In this document: positions 1 to 8,815 of the stretch, piece after piece
How positions within the stretch are numbered: the first letter of the stretch is position 1
Layout: each line of letters starts with the position of its first letter
From: Bacteroidota bacterium
Lineage (GTDB): Bacteria; Bacteroidota; Bacteroidia; Flavobacteriales; Flavobacteriaceae
Direction: 5' to 3'
DNA length: 13,013 bases
Assembly (NCBI GenBank): GCA_023457535.1
Contig: JAEWLN010000196.1
Location: forward strand, 1-13,013
The notes under the pieces: generated by a model
What the model saw: only the letters and a program-made list of their open reading frames with translations
Told to the model about the DNA's origin: nothing
The model's database searches: none
Translations under genes and position numbers: made by a program

Positions 1-3000
1 ATCTGAAGCGGAATGGCAGTAAGTACCGGCAGCGCATCGTAAGTGATTTGGGCATGTTTTTCTTCGATCAGCAGTTCAAAATCCACAAGTACACGCTCGA
101 GCACCGATTGCAGGTCGACCTGTTCAAACTGTTGGTCGTTGCGCGAGAGGCGGCTGTAGTTGAGCACCGCCCGGATCAGTTCGCTCATGCGTTCGGCGGT
201 TTGGCTGATTTTGGAGAAGTACTTTCCTTTGGCTTGTTCATCGTCGAGACTCCGTTCCAAAAGTCCGGTGAACATCTGGATTTTGCGCAGTGGCTCCTGC
301 AAATCGTGCGAGGCCACGTAAGCGAATTGTTCGAGCTCTTTGTTTTGGAATTCGAGCTCGGCATTGTATTTTTTCATGCGGTCCTCCGCCAGTTTGCGCT
401 CGGTGAGATCGCGCGTCACTTTTGAAAATCCGATTACATTGTTGTCCTTGTCATGCAAAGCGGTAATGGCTATACTCGCCCAAAAATAACTGCCGTCCTT
501 GCGTACGCGATAGCCTTCGTCCATGGATCGCCCGGTTTGTTCGGCCTGTTGCAGCAGGCGGTCCGGCAATTTGTTCTCGAGGTCCTCTTTGCGGTAGAAC
601 AACCTGAAATTCCGCCCGACGATTTCGCTCTCGTGGTATCCTTTGATATTTTGCGCCCCTTTGTTCCAGTTGAGCACCGTTCCGTCGCGGTCAAGCGCAA
701 TAATGGCATAATCCTGCACCTCTTCTGTCATGCGCTGGTAACGTTCCTCGCTGAGCTTGAGCTCGTGGTTGCGCTGGATGAGTGCCTTGGTGCGTTGGGT
801 GACCTTTTCTTCGAGCACCTGCGACTGGATCCGTTGCTGGGTCACGTCGAGGCTTGTTCCGTACATTTTGAGCGGCTGATGGTCGTCGCCAAAAATAATC
901 TTGCCGTTAAAACGCAGCCAATGCACCGATTCATCCGGATACACCACGCGCGCCTCATACGACAACATGCCGTTCTGGTGTGCTCTCCGATGGGCTTCTG
1001 CGCGCACCGGAGCGTCGTCGGGGTGAATGCGGGAACTGAAATCCTTGCGCGAAATGACATTTTGGTCCTGAAAACCAAAAAGTTCCGCAAACCTTTCGGA
1101 ATAGATAAATTCGTCGCTTACCATGTCCCATTCAAAATGCCCCATGTCGGCCGCTTCGATCGCCAATTTATTGCGCGTTTCGACCACTTCCACATTTTTG
1201 CGGGCCTGCACCAGATTGGTGATGTCATCGGCCATGACCATGATGCCTGAAATCGTGCCATCCTCCTCGCGCAACGGCTCGTAAGCAAATTTGATGAAAA
1301 TGCGGTGCGGCTTGCCATTGACCCGTTGTTCAAACGGAATTTCACTTGCAGCGAACGGCTCGCCGGTATGATAAACCTGTTCCAATAGCTGATCAAAGCC
1401 CTGCTGGCGCGCCGTAGGCATTTCTTCAAAGAGTTTTTTTCCGATGACATCGTGTGATTTGTTCCATATCCCAAGCATTTTGGCATTGGCCATTTCAATA
1501 ACGAAATCAGGTCCGCGCAAAATCGAAATAGCGACCGGCGCGCGGTAAAATAAATTGTGCAACTGCCCATCGATGTGGCTGCGCGTCCTGGCCAGCCTGA
1601 TTTGCGACTGTACGCGTGCCAGTAGTTCTTTGGCTGAAAAAGGTTTGACCAGATAATCGTCGGCACCTAAATCGTAACCTTCTATTTTGGACTCCTCGCC
1701 TGCCCTTGCAGAAAGCAGCAATACCGGAATCCTACGCGTCGCCACGTCGTTCTTTATGTTTTTGAGTAATTCGATGCCATCCAGCACTGGCATCATGATG
1801 TCGCTGATGACCAGATCCGGCTGTGCCATGGCAATAGCGTCCAGTGCCATCTGTCCGTTCGACGCGACGGCCACTTCGTAATCGCGCGCGAGCAATTTGG
1901 AAACGTACTGTTGCATGTCGATGTTATCGTCTACGAGCAAAATACGGGGTTTGAGGCTGCTTTGGCCAAATGAAGCAGGTGGTGTCGGGCGCAGCAACAA
2001 ATGGGTTTCCTCGAGCAGTCCCGTAGGAAGGATGTCATCGGCATCGACAGACGACAACACAATCTGATCGTCAGGAAGATGCGCATGGCCAAGCGGCAGG
2101 GTCACGGTAAATGTAGTTCCTTTCCCGTGCTGGCTGCTGGCTTCGATGTGCCCGTGATGCAACGCAACCAGCTCGCGCACCAACGACAATCCGATGCCCG
2201 TGCCTTCGAAACTGCGCCCGACTGCATTTTTAACGCGGTGGAACCGTTCGAACAGCCGCGGGATTTCGTCCTCGGGAATACCGATACCGGTGTCCGAAAA
2301 CGCAATTACCGCTTTGTCATCGCGCTCGTACATCCGGACGGTAATTCCGCCGCTGAGTGTGTACTTGAACGCGTTGGACATCAGATTCATCACGATTTTT
2401 TCCCACATTTCCCGGTCTACGTATACCGATGACGGGATATCGGCGTGGATTTCAAGCGAAAGGCCGCCTTTTTCTATGGCCGATCGGAACGCGCTGACCA
2501 GATTGGTAGTCAGTTCGGCCAGGCAGACAGGCTCAAATCGGGCTTTCATGCGTCCGGCTTCGATCCGGCTAAAATCGAGCAGTGCATTGACCAGACGCAG
2601 CAATCGTATGGCGTTTCGGTGCGTGACGGCTATATTTTCCTGATCTGAAGGGTTTTGTGTCCCGCTTTTGAGCAATTCCTCGAGCGGTCCGAGCATCAGC
2701 GTCAACGGCGTTCGGAATTCATGGCTTATATTGCTAAAAAATAAGGTCTTGGCTTTGTCTATTTCAGCCAATGCTTCAGCGCGTTTTCGCTCCTGCTTGA
2801 ACGAATAGGCGTTGGTCAGGGCATTAGAGATCTGATCGGCGGTCAATGATAGAAAGCTCACATAGCCTTCATCGAGCAAGCGGTATGGATTTACGCCCAC
2901 ACCCATAATCGCAAACGGAAATTCATGGTTGGCCTGCAGGATCGGGATCAGCAATGCCTGATACGGGGCGTCGGGCCAGAAAGAAGTCGGCATCGCGCCG

Positions 3001-3788
3001 TAACGCTGCTGGATACCGGTTACTTTTTGGATTTTGCCCGTACGGAGCGCCTGGGCGATCTCGGGCATTTGTTGCGCCTGTGTATCGAGATTGATGTGCT
3101 CCGGCGCAATGGTAGCAGGCAGTTCCTGTGGCAGGTGTTGCACCAGACGCAACTGTTTACCGTCATCGCTGGCCTCGTAAAGGACGATAAACGGAAAATC
3201 CTGCGGATTGCCTTGTAATGCGTCGAGCGCGTGTTTGTATATCTCGGCGTTGCTGTTGATGTTCAGGATATTGCGCGCAAGCTCTTTAAGTGTTCTGAGC
3301 TGGCGTTCGCCGATGATGCGCTGCGTGTCGTCCGTATTGGCGCAAATGATTCCCTGTGTGGTTCCGTCGTCGCCGGGCACGGGGCTGTAGGAAAAAGTGT
3401 AGTAGGTTTCTTCAGTATAGCCGTTGCGCTCCATCATCAGTAGCAGCGCCTCGTCATACGTGCCAATGTTTTGTTCCATTACGATGGCGGCACGCGTACC
3501 TACTTCGTCCCAAATCTCTTTCCAGACTTCTGAGGCGGGTTGTCCCAGACATTCAGGGTGTTTTCCTCCAACGATGGACATATAGGCATCGTTGTATATA
3601 TTGATCAGTTCCTTCCCCCACCACACAAACATGGGTTGGCGCGAGGTCAGAATGATCCTTACGCATGTTTTGAGACTTTGTGGCCATTGATTTGGCGCGC
3701 CCAGCGGCGTTTGCGTCCAGTCCTTGCTTCTGATGAGTTTCCCCATCAAACCGCCGCCTTCTAAAAACAACTCGCTAGTTTCGGTCAT
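1..3788 (-). CDS. Hybrid sensor histidine kinase with two kinase modules (partial, C-terminus beyond left edge)
   Basis: One uninterrupted minus-strand frame of 1262 codons runs from the ATG at 3788 to the window edge with no stop. Domains in order: an N-terminal PAS-like region (about 10-160, with the DWTQTPLGAPNQWPQSL signature often seen in PAS kinases); a GAF-like region (about 165-325); HisKA with phosphoacceptor His356 in SHEFRTPLT; HATPase_c with the N box near 465, G1 at DTGIGIP (Asp499) and G2 at GTGIGLS (529); a receiver with acidic pair Asp620/Asp621, phosphoacceptor Asp663 in SDIMMP and Lys715; three PAS domains (about 743-865, 871-1000, 1011-1130); and a second HisKA with His1161 in ASHDLQEPLRKI. 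The second ATPase domain should lie beyond the edge. No membrane segment was seen, so it is probably cytoplasmic. The ATG directly follows the stop of the response regulator gene, so the two are almost surely co-transcribed. The ligand is unknown. Confidence 0.93.
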   Translation of the reverse strand, partial: MTETSELFLEGGGLMGKLIRSKDWTQTPLGAPNQWPQSLKTCVRIILTSRQPMFVWWGKELINIYNDAYMSIVGGKHPECLGQPASEVWKEIWDEVGTRAAIVMEQNIGTYDEALLLMMERNGYTEETYYTFSYSPVPGDDGTTQGIICANTDDTQRIIGERQLRTLKELARNILNINSNAEIYKHALDALQGNPQDFPFIVLYEASDDGKQLRLVQHLPQELPATIAPEHINLDTQAQQMPEIAQALRTGKIQKVTGIQQRYGAMPTSFWPDAPYQALLIPILQANHEFPFAIMGVGVNPYRLLDEGYVSFLSLTADQISNALTNAYSFKQERKRAEALAEIDKAKTLFFSNISHEFRTPLTLMLGPLEELLKSGTQNPSDQENIAVTHRNAIRLLRLVNALLDFSRIEAGRMKARFEPVCLAELTTNLVSAFRSAIEKGGLSLEIHADIPSSVYVDREMWEKIVMNLMSNAFKYTLSGGITVRMYERDDKAVIAFSDTGIGIPEDEIPRLFERFHRVKNAVGRSFEGTGIGLSLVRELVALHHGHIEASSQHGKGTTFTVTLPLGHAHLPDDQIVLSSVDADDILPTGLLEETHLLLRPTPPASFGQSSLKPRILLVDDNIDMQQYVSKLLARDYEVAVASNGQMALDAIAMAQPDLVISDIMMPVLDGIELLKNIKNDVATRRIPVLLLSARAGEESKIEGYDLGADDYLVKPFSAKELLARVQSQIRLARTRSHIDGQLHNLFYRAPVAISILRGPDFVIEMANAKMLGIWNKSHDVIGKKLFEEMPTARQQGFDQLLEQVYHTGEPFAASEIPFEQRVNGKPHRIFIKFAYEPLREEDGTISGIMVMADDITNLVQARKNVEVVETRNKLAIEAADMGHFEWDMVSDEFIYSERFAELFGFQDQNVISRKDFSSRIHPDDAPVRAEAHRRAHQNGMLSYEARVVYPDESVHWLRFNGKIIFGDDHQPLKMYGTSLDVTQQRIQSQVLEEKVTQRTKALIQRNHELKLSEERYQRMTEEVQDYAIIALDRDGTVLNWNKGAQNIKGYHESEIVGRNFRLFYRKEDLENKLPDRLLQQAEQTGRSMDEGYRVRKDGSYFWASIAITALHDKDNNVIGFSKVTRDLTERKLAEDRMKKYNAELEFQNKELEQFAYVASHDLQEPLRKIQMFTGLLERSLDDEQAKGKYFSKISQTAERMSELIRAVLNYSRLSRNDQQFEQVDLQSVLERVLVDFELLIEEKHAQITYDALPVLTAIPLQ

Positions 3789-4214
3789 TTACGCTACAAT
3801 TTCTTTGAGCAGGTTTTCAAGGGCGCCCATGCTTGTCGGTTTGATTAAGAATTCATTGGCTCCCATGGCCCGTATTTCGTCGATGAGTTTCGGGCTGCCC
3901 GAGGTAGAGTAAATATAAGTGGGAACCGAGCGCATTCGTGGCATTTTCTTGATTTCGGCCAAACATTGCCGGCCATCCATTAGGGGCATGTTCATATCGA
4001 TGAAAATATGGTCGGGCAGTGTCTCGGATCGTTCGAGTTGAGCAATTGCATCAAGTCCGTCTTTGGCGAACATACACCGGATCTCAGGGTCTATCGCCTG
4101 GATCGCGGTACAGAAAAAGTCGCGGTCATCCTCGTCGTCATCGACAACAAAACAAATTTTCCGGGAAGCGACAGTTGGAGGTGTGGTAGTCAATTTATGG
4201 GCATTGGTAATCAT
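3789..4214 (-). CDS. Single-domain CheY/Rcp1-like response regulator
   Basis: The 141-residue protein is one receiver domain with no output domain. With M1 at 4214, the acidic cluster is Asp25-27 in VVDDDEDD, the phosphoacceptor is Asp73 in FIDMNMPLMDG, the switch Ser/Thr lies in YSTSG (about 103-104) and the conserved Lys is 125 in LIKP. Stand-alone receivers of this kind are typical partners of phytochrome-like and PAS kinases whose HisKA reads ASHDLQEPL, as in the second kinase module of the next gene. The frame extends upstream to an ATG at 4289, but that extension has no receiver homology. The ATG at 4214 leaves the usual short lead into the first beta strand. The TAA stop (3791-3789) abuts the ATG of the kinase gene. 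I infer that it accepts phosphate from that kinase and passes it on or acts as a sink. Confidence 0.9.
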   Translation of the reverse strand: MITNAHKLTTTPPTVASRKICFVVDDDEDDRDFFCTAIQAIDPEIRCMFAKDGLDAIAQLERSETLPDHIFIDMNMPLMDGRQCLAEIKKMPRMRSVPTYIYSTSGSPKLIDEIRAMGANEFLIKPTSMGALENLLKEIVA

Positions 4215-4454
4215 AACATCTGCATTAAATGTAGGGAAAATAATCGGTTTTGAGCAAATCCCGAAAAAAAATCTGATAAATTGGGACACTAACTCACGTT
4301 CGCGACAAATTTCAACGATTGCTATAAAAGAATCCTTATAAAATTTTAATTCATGTTTTCAAAATTAGCACCATGTTAGGTTTATGTAAATTTTATCCCG
4401 ATTGATGTAATCGCGTTCGGAGTGCGATGCAGAAATTTGTACAAAACACCTATT
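4215..4454. promoter_or_regulatory. Divergent intergenic region between the response regulator/kinase unit and ku
   Basis: This AT-rich stretch must hold promoters for both directions. For ku, GAAATTTG at 4432-4439 matches the Bacteroidota -7 motif TAnnTTTG at five of its six defined bases, but no good -33 TTTG lies 19 bases upstream. It would give a very short leader. For the response regulator, minus-strand TACATTTA (about 4224-4231) is a one-mismatch -7 with a TTTG about 21 bases upstream, also close to the start codon. Both assignments are tentative. Nothing else is recognisable here. Confidence 0.35.
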
Positions 4455-5243
4455 ATGAAAGCATTGTGGAAAGGAGCAATCAGTTTCGGGCTGATCAATA
4501 TCCCAGTCAAATTATACAGCGGCGCACAAACCCACCGCGTTGACCTGGACATGATCAGAAAAAAAGACCATTGTGCGATCGAATACGTTCGGGTATGCAA
4601 AAAAGACGGCAAAGAAGTGCCTTGGGATGAAATCGCAAAGGGATACCGCAAGGAGAACGGCGACTATGTTGTGCTCGACAAAGAAGAGATTGCGCGCGCA
4701 ATGCCCGAGAAAACCCAAACCATCGACATTTTCGAATTTGTCCTCGAAGACGAAATCCCTTCCAAATACCTCGAAAAACCCTACCTGATCGAACCCGAAA
4801 AGATAGCGGCCAAAACGTACGCCTTGCTGCGCGATGCACTTAAAAAATCAGGTAAGGTAGGACTGTGTAAGTTTGTGATCCGTAGCGCAGAACACTTAGG
4901 CATACTTACGCCTCAGGACGAGGCCATTGTATTGGTTCAGATTCGGTTTGAACAGGATCTGCGCGACCCGTCCGAGTTGAAACTGCCCGGGAAAGCAGTA
5001 TCGGTGACCAAAAAGGAACTCGACATGGCCATGACGATCATCGACCAACTGACCGACAAATTCGAGCCGGAAAAATACAAAGACACTTATAAAGAAGAAC
5101 TCATCAAACTGATCCAGAAAAAGGCCAAGGCGCCAACCAAAAAACTGCCGGCCGTGGCACAGCGACGCAAGACCAAAACAAAGGAAAAAGGCGACGATTT
5201 GCTTGAACAGCTCAAGGCAAGTCTCAAAGCCATAAAAAATTAA
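4455..5243 (+). CDS. ku: Ku, non-homologous end-joining DNA end-binding protein
   Basis: The 262-residue protein opens with MKALWKGAISFGLINIPVKL, the hallmark start of bacterial Ku, which forms a homodimeric ring around DNA ends and recruits LigD. The beta-barrel core follows through about residue 195, including IRSAEHLGILTPQDEAIVL and RFEQDLRDP. A helical part (KELDMAMTIIDQLTDKFEPE) comes next, then a Lys-rich C-terminal tail (about 225-262) of the kind that binds DNA or LigD in other bacterial Ku proteins. The frame runs upstream to an ATG at 4422, but the family start is at 4455, so I use that. It is the first gene of a two-gene operon: ligD begins three bases after its stop. Length and motifs are normal for the family. 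Confidence 0.97.
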   Translation: MKALWKGAISFGLINIPVKLYSGAQTHRVDLDMIRKKDHCAIEYVRVCKKDGKEVPWDEIAKGYRKENGDYVVLDKEEIARAMPEKTQTIDIFEFVLEDEIPSKYLEKPYLIEPEKIAAKTYALLRDALKKSGKVGLCKFVIRSAEHLGILTPQDEAIVLVQIRFEQDLRDPSELKLPGKAVSVTKKELDMAMTIIDQLTDKFEPEKYKDTYKEELIKLIQKKAKAPTKKLPAVAQRRKTKTKEKGDDLLEQLKASLKAIKN

Positions 5244-5246
5244 GCC

Positions 5247-7904
5247 ATGTCGCTCAGCAAATACAACGAGAAACGCGATTTTAAAAAAACGGCCGAACCC
5301 AAAGGCGTCAAGCGCGCCTCAAAGGGAAAGCTCAAATTTGTCGTCCAAAAGCATGCTGCCTCGCACCTTCATTATGATTTCCGACTCGAGATCGACGGCG
5401 TGCTGGTGAGTTGGGCCGTCCCGAAAGGGCCTTCCGGCAATCCTGCGGACAAGCGCCTTGCAATGCACGTGGAGGACCATCCGATGGACTATCTGGATTT
5501 TGAAGGCACCATCCCCAAAGGCGAGTACGGCGGCGGAACCGTGATGGTTTGGGACATCGGGACGTATGAACCGGAAGGTGATCTCCCGGCAACAAAGCAC
5601 AACGCGGCCATGAAAAAAATGCACAAGGACGGCTCGGTAAAAATCGTGTTGCACGGCCAAAAACTACACGGCTCATGGGCGCTGGTCCAAATGCACGGGC
5701 GCGGTGAAAACCAATGGCTTTTGATCAAACACAAAGACGAACATTCCGGCCCGGAAATCGTATATGACCAAACGTCGATCCTGACCGGTCGCGATTTTGA
5801 ACAGATCGCCAAGGGCAAATCGGTGTGGCGCAATAGCCACGCAGAAAAAATGTCCGATGCCGAACACGAATCTGCCCAAAGTCAAACGCAAGCCAAGCCG
5901 ATAAAAGGCAAACCGCATGTGTTCAAATCTGATGCGAGCGAGGAATTTTCCCAGGATGATCTCTCCGAAGCGGTCAAACTCAAGCGCTTCCCAATCGATT
6001 GGCAGCCGCAGCTCGCCACGCTGGCCGATGCAGCGTTTGACAACGACCAATGGATTTTTGAGACCAAATTCGACGGCTACCGCGCGCTGGCGCAGATCCA
6101 TAACCAAAAGGTGGAATTGGTATCGCGCAACAACTTAAGTTTCAATAAAAAATACCCTGAGATCGTCGAGTCTTTGGCCAATGTTAAAACCGATATGATC
6201 CTCGATGGCGAGGTCGTGATCGAGGACGATCAGGGCAAGAGCCGGTTCCAATGGCTGCAAAACCGCGAGGATCAACCTGACCGCGGGAAACTCAAATTTT
6301 ATGTGTTTGATATTGTGTATTTTCAGGGTTACGATCTGCGGGCGCTCGGACTGCTTCATCGCAAAAAGATTCTCAAGGTGGTATTGCCGGAGCTGGACCA
6401 CGTTGTCTATTCGGAGCACACCACGGGCAACGGCGTCAAAGCATTCAAACTTGCCGAGAAACAAAATGGCGAAGGCATCATTGCCAAAAAATCAGATTCC
6501 AGATATCATACGGGCAAACGCACCAAGGATTGGCTCAAGATCAAAACCGAGCAGCAACAGGAAATGGTCATCGGCGGATTTACCGAACCAAGCGGCACAC
6601 GCGTAGGCATCGGCGCGCTATTGTGCGGCTATTATGACGGGAAAGAACTTATTTATTCCGGTAAAGTCGGATCTGGCTACACCGAGGCGATATTGCGCGA
6701 TTTGCGAAAGAAATTAGACAAACTCGAGCGCAAAACATGCCCGTTTGCGACAACGCCCAAAGAAAAAAATGTGCATTGGGTCAAACCCGAACGCATCGCC
6801 CAGGTCAAGTTTTCAGAGCTGACAGAAACCGGGATCATGCGTCATCCGGTGTTTCTCGGGTTGCGCGAAGACAAAAAGGCCGACGCAGTGCACATCGAAA
6901 AGCCTTTGGTAGAAACGGCGGTGATCGCTGAGAAAAAACCAAAGAAAAAGACGACCGTAAAAAAGAATGCGACGGCAACAAGCCAGTCCAAATCGGGCGC
7001 GGCTGACGACCGGCAAGCCATACCTGAGGGAGGACGCGTCGAATTCACGAACCTCGACAAAATATTCTGGCCCAAGGAAAAGATCACCAAAGGTGATGTG
7101 GTGCGCTATTACGACAGCATCGCAGATTACATCCTGCCCTACCTGAAAGACCGTCCGCAGTCGCTGCGCCGCACCCCCGACGGGATTAAGAGCGAAGGCT
7201 TTTTTCAGAAAAACGTTGCCGGGATGGTGCCCAAATGGATCAAAACCAAAAAGATCAAATCCGAATCGGCCAGTGCGCCCGTGGAATGGCTATTGTGCCA
7301 GGACCGCGAAACGTTGCTTTTCCTGGCCAATTACGGCTGCATCGAACTCAACCCGTGGAGCAGCCGCGTGGGGTCGCTCGAACATCCGGATTACATAATA
7401 TTTGACCTTGACCCCAAGGGCGCGCCTTTGAAGCACATCGTGGCTACGGCCCTGGAACTCAAAAAAGTGCTCGACCGATTAAACGTGCCTGCTTATATCA
7501 AGACCTCGGGCGGCAACGGACTGCATGTGTTTATCCCGGTCAAACCCAAATACAGTTATGAGCAAACCAGGGATTTCTCGCATCTGATCAGCCAGATGGT
7601 ACACCGTGCACTACCCAAAATCACCAGTCTGGAACGCATGCCGGACAAACGCAAAGGCAAAGTGTATCTGGATTTTTTACAGAACGGAAAGGGCAAAACC
7701 ATGGCGAGCATTTATTCGCTCCGGCCGCGGGAAGGCGCCGGCGTGAGTACGCCACTGGAATGGGATGAAATTGACGAATCGCTAGAACTCGGGCGGTACA
7801 ACATCCACACCATTGCAGACCGGCTTAAGGAAAAAGGCGATTTATGGCACGACTTTTTCGACCAGGCGATCGACCTTAAACAATTGCTTCAGAACTTGGA
7901 GTAG
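5247..7904 (+). CDS. ligD: Multifunctional NHEJ DNA ligase D (phosphoesterase-ligase-polymerase)
   Basis: The 885-residue enzyme processes and seals double-strand breaks with Ku. The N-terminal 3'-phosphoesterase domain (about 25-165) has His36, His42, Asp44, Arg46, His78 and Tyr82, spaced as in the Pseudomonas LigD phosphoesterase. The ATP-dependent ligase domain (about 250-545) has the nucleotidyl-acceptor Lys274 in ETKFDGYR, motif III FYVFDIVYF (351-359), motif IV EGIIAKK (409-415) and motif V DWLKIK (428-433), followed by an OB fold. A Lys-rich linker (about 555-590) leads to the C-terminal primase-polymerase domain (about 597-875), with metal ligands Asp720 and Asp722 in FDLDP, His760 in SGGNGLHVF and Asp809 in YLDF. 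The domain order is the Pseudomonas type, not the mycobacterial one. All key residues are present, so it is probably fully active. It is co-transcribed with ku. Confidence 0.97.
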   Translation: MSLSKYNEKRDFKKTAEPKGVKRASKGKLKFVVQKHAASHLHYDFRLEIDGVLVSWAVPKGPSGNPADKRLAMHVEDHPMDYLDFEGTIPKGEYGGGTVMVWDIGTYEPEGDLPATKHNAAMKKMHKDGSVKIVLHGQKLHGSWALVQMHGRGENQWLLIKHKDEHSGPEIVYDQTSILTGRDFEQIAKGKSVWRNSHAEKMSDAEHESAQSQTQAKPIKGKPHVFKSDASEEFSQDDLSEAVKLKRFPIDWQPQLATLADAAFDNDQWIFETKFDGYRALAQIHNQKVELVSRNNLSFNKKYPEIVESLANVKTDMILDGEVVIEDDQGKSRFQWLQNREDQPDRGKLKFYVFDIVYFQGYDLRALGLLHRKKILKVVLPELDHVVYSEHTTGNGVKAFKLAEKQNGEGIIAKKSDSRYHTGKRTKDWLKIKTEQQQEMVIGGFTEPSGTRVGIGALLCGYYDGKELIYSGKVGSGYTEAILRDLRKKLDKLERKTCPFATTPKEKNVHWVKPERIAQVKFSELTETGIMRHPVFLGLREDKKADAVHIEKPLVETAVIAEKKPKKKTTVKKNATATSQSKSGAADDRQAIPEGGRVEFTNLDKIFWPKEKITKGDVVRYYDSIADYILPYLKDRPQSLRRTPDGIKSEGFFQKNVAGMVPKWIKTKKIKSESASAPVEWLLCQDRETLLFLANYGCIELNPWSSRVGSLEHPDYIIFDLDPKGAPLKHIVATALELKKVLDRLNVPAYIKTSGGNGLHVFIPVKPKYSYEQTRDFSHLISQMVHRALPKITSLERMPDKRKGKVYLDFLQNGKGKTMASIYSLRPREGAGVSTPLEWDEIDESLELGRYNIHTIADRLKEKGDLWHDFFDQAIDLKQLLQNLE

Positions 7905-8104
7905 ATATCGAAATATTTAGATTGGGAGCGTTTGGCGGGTTGAAATCTGCAGGTAAAGCGACCGCGTGTTGATAATACGGCATGCGATAACGTTTTCGTT
8001 GAAAAAAATCCTTAAGATTTTGCCAAAACATTCCATTTTTACCTTAGAATTTTTAGTTTTGGTAAACCATAAACAAATACCACTGTTTACCTAAATTACT
8101 AATC
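7905..8104. promoter_or_regulatory. Intergenic region with repeated GGTAAA/TTTACC hexamers upstream of the HNH-like gene
   Basis: No gene is seen here. The hexamer GGTAAA or its complement occurs at 7952-7957 (+), 8038-8043 (-), 8061-8066 (+) and 8086-8091 (-). The last two form a perfect 7-bp inverted repeat, GGTAAAC (8061-8067) and GTTTACC (8085-8091), with a 17-base spacer. An AT-only-closed hairpin AAAATC-CTTAA-GATTTT (8005-8021) might weakly terminate ligD transcription, but it is not convincing. Confidence 0.45.
8054..8061 (+). promoter_or_regulatory. Putative -7 promoter element for the HNH-like gene
   Basis: TAGTTTTG is an exact match to the Bacteroidota -7 consensus TAnnTTTG. The -33 position (about 8031) reads TTCC, so that part is weak. 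Transcription would start near 8068, giving a leader of about 37 bases that contains the inverted repeat GGTAAAC/GTTTACC. Confidence 0.45.
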
Positions 8105-8671
8105 ATGCTAAAACTGTATCCTTCTGAAATTTTCAAGGAGGTACCAATCGACGCACCCCTGCGGATGCGCTACGCGGTTTCGAATTATGGCAGGCTCATC
8201 AGCTACACCAACGAATTCTATGACGGACGCGAGCTCAAAGGCGGTCGTGCCGACGGGTATCGGACACTTGACTATCGGATTACCTTGCCAGACGGTAAAA
8301 AGAAATGCAAGTACCTATTTATTTACAAACTGGTCGGGGAACTATTCCTGCCTAAAGAACCGGAGCACACCCATGTCATCCATCTGGATTATGTGCGCGA
8401 CAACGACCAGGTTTCCAACCTGAAATGGGTTACGCGCGTCGATATGCTCGCGCACGGCCAAAAGAGCCCGCACGTAATTGCCGCACGCAAAATTCCGCGT
8501 TTGGGCATTACCGGAAAGCTCAATGCGACGCAGGTCATCAGGCTTAAAAAAATGATCCATGACCCCAACCGTAAAACCCGGCTTAAGATCATCGCCAAGC
8601 AATTTGGGATCAGTGAAATGCAGCTCCACCGAATCAAGAGCGGTGAAAACTGGAGCCATATTGTAATCTGA
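8105..8671 (+). CDS. NUMOD4/HNH-like DNA-binding protein with C-terminal helix-turn-helix
   Basis: The 188-residue protein resembles the free-standing relatives of homing endonucleases. A NUMOD4-like start includes YAVSNYGRLIS (23-33). An HNH_3-like core follows: YKLVGELF (74-81), then HVIHLDYVRDNDQVSNLKWVT (about 90-110) with His93, Asn100 and Asn105. The C-terminal part (about 139-187) is a helix-turn-helix of the kind attached to HNH/NUMOD proteins (IIAKQFGISEMQLHRIKSG). Two positions look altered against my memory of the family: Tyr74 where a His is usual, and Asp113 where Asn is usual. Nuclease activity is therefore uncertain and it may act only as a DNA-binding protein. It stands alone, 200 bases after ligD on the same strand, with its own likely promoter. 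It is not inside an intron or intein that I can see. The family call is from memory of the motifs. Confidence 0.75.
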   Translation: MLKLYPSEIFKEVPIDAPLRMRYAVSNYGRLISYTNEFYDGRELKGGRADGYRTLDYRITLPDGKKKCKYLFIYKLVGELFLPKEPEHTHVIHLDYVRDNDQVSNLKWVTRVDMLAHGQKSPHVIAARKIPRLGITGKLNATQVIRLKKMIHDPNRKTRLKIIAKQFGISEMQLHRIKSGENWSHIVI

Positions 8672-8815
8672 TCGACGCATTTTTACGGCCTTTGGAAATC
8701 AGGTTCAGATGACCTCTTATCCCGCGTAAATGATTTTCTCGCGTGCGATGCAACCCAGATAAACAAAAAATGCGATTGGACAACATCTTGTATGATTTCA
8801 GATGGCACCAAAAAG

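Noticed and set aside
48..3764. Many plus-strand and off-frame minus-strand open frames between 48 and 3764 (for example 453-1250 and 2001-2432)
   Set aside because: They are shadows of the single long minus-strand kinase frame, which has continuous recognisable domains. None of them shows a domain or signal peptide.
4215..4289. N-terminal extension of the response regulator to the ATG at 4289
   Set aside because: The extra 25 residues are Phe-rich, fall outside the receiver fold and are encoded by AT-rich intergenic sequence that probably holds the promoter.
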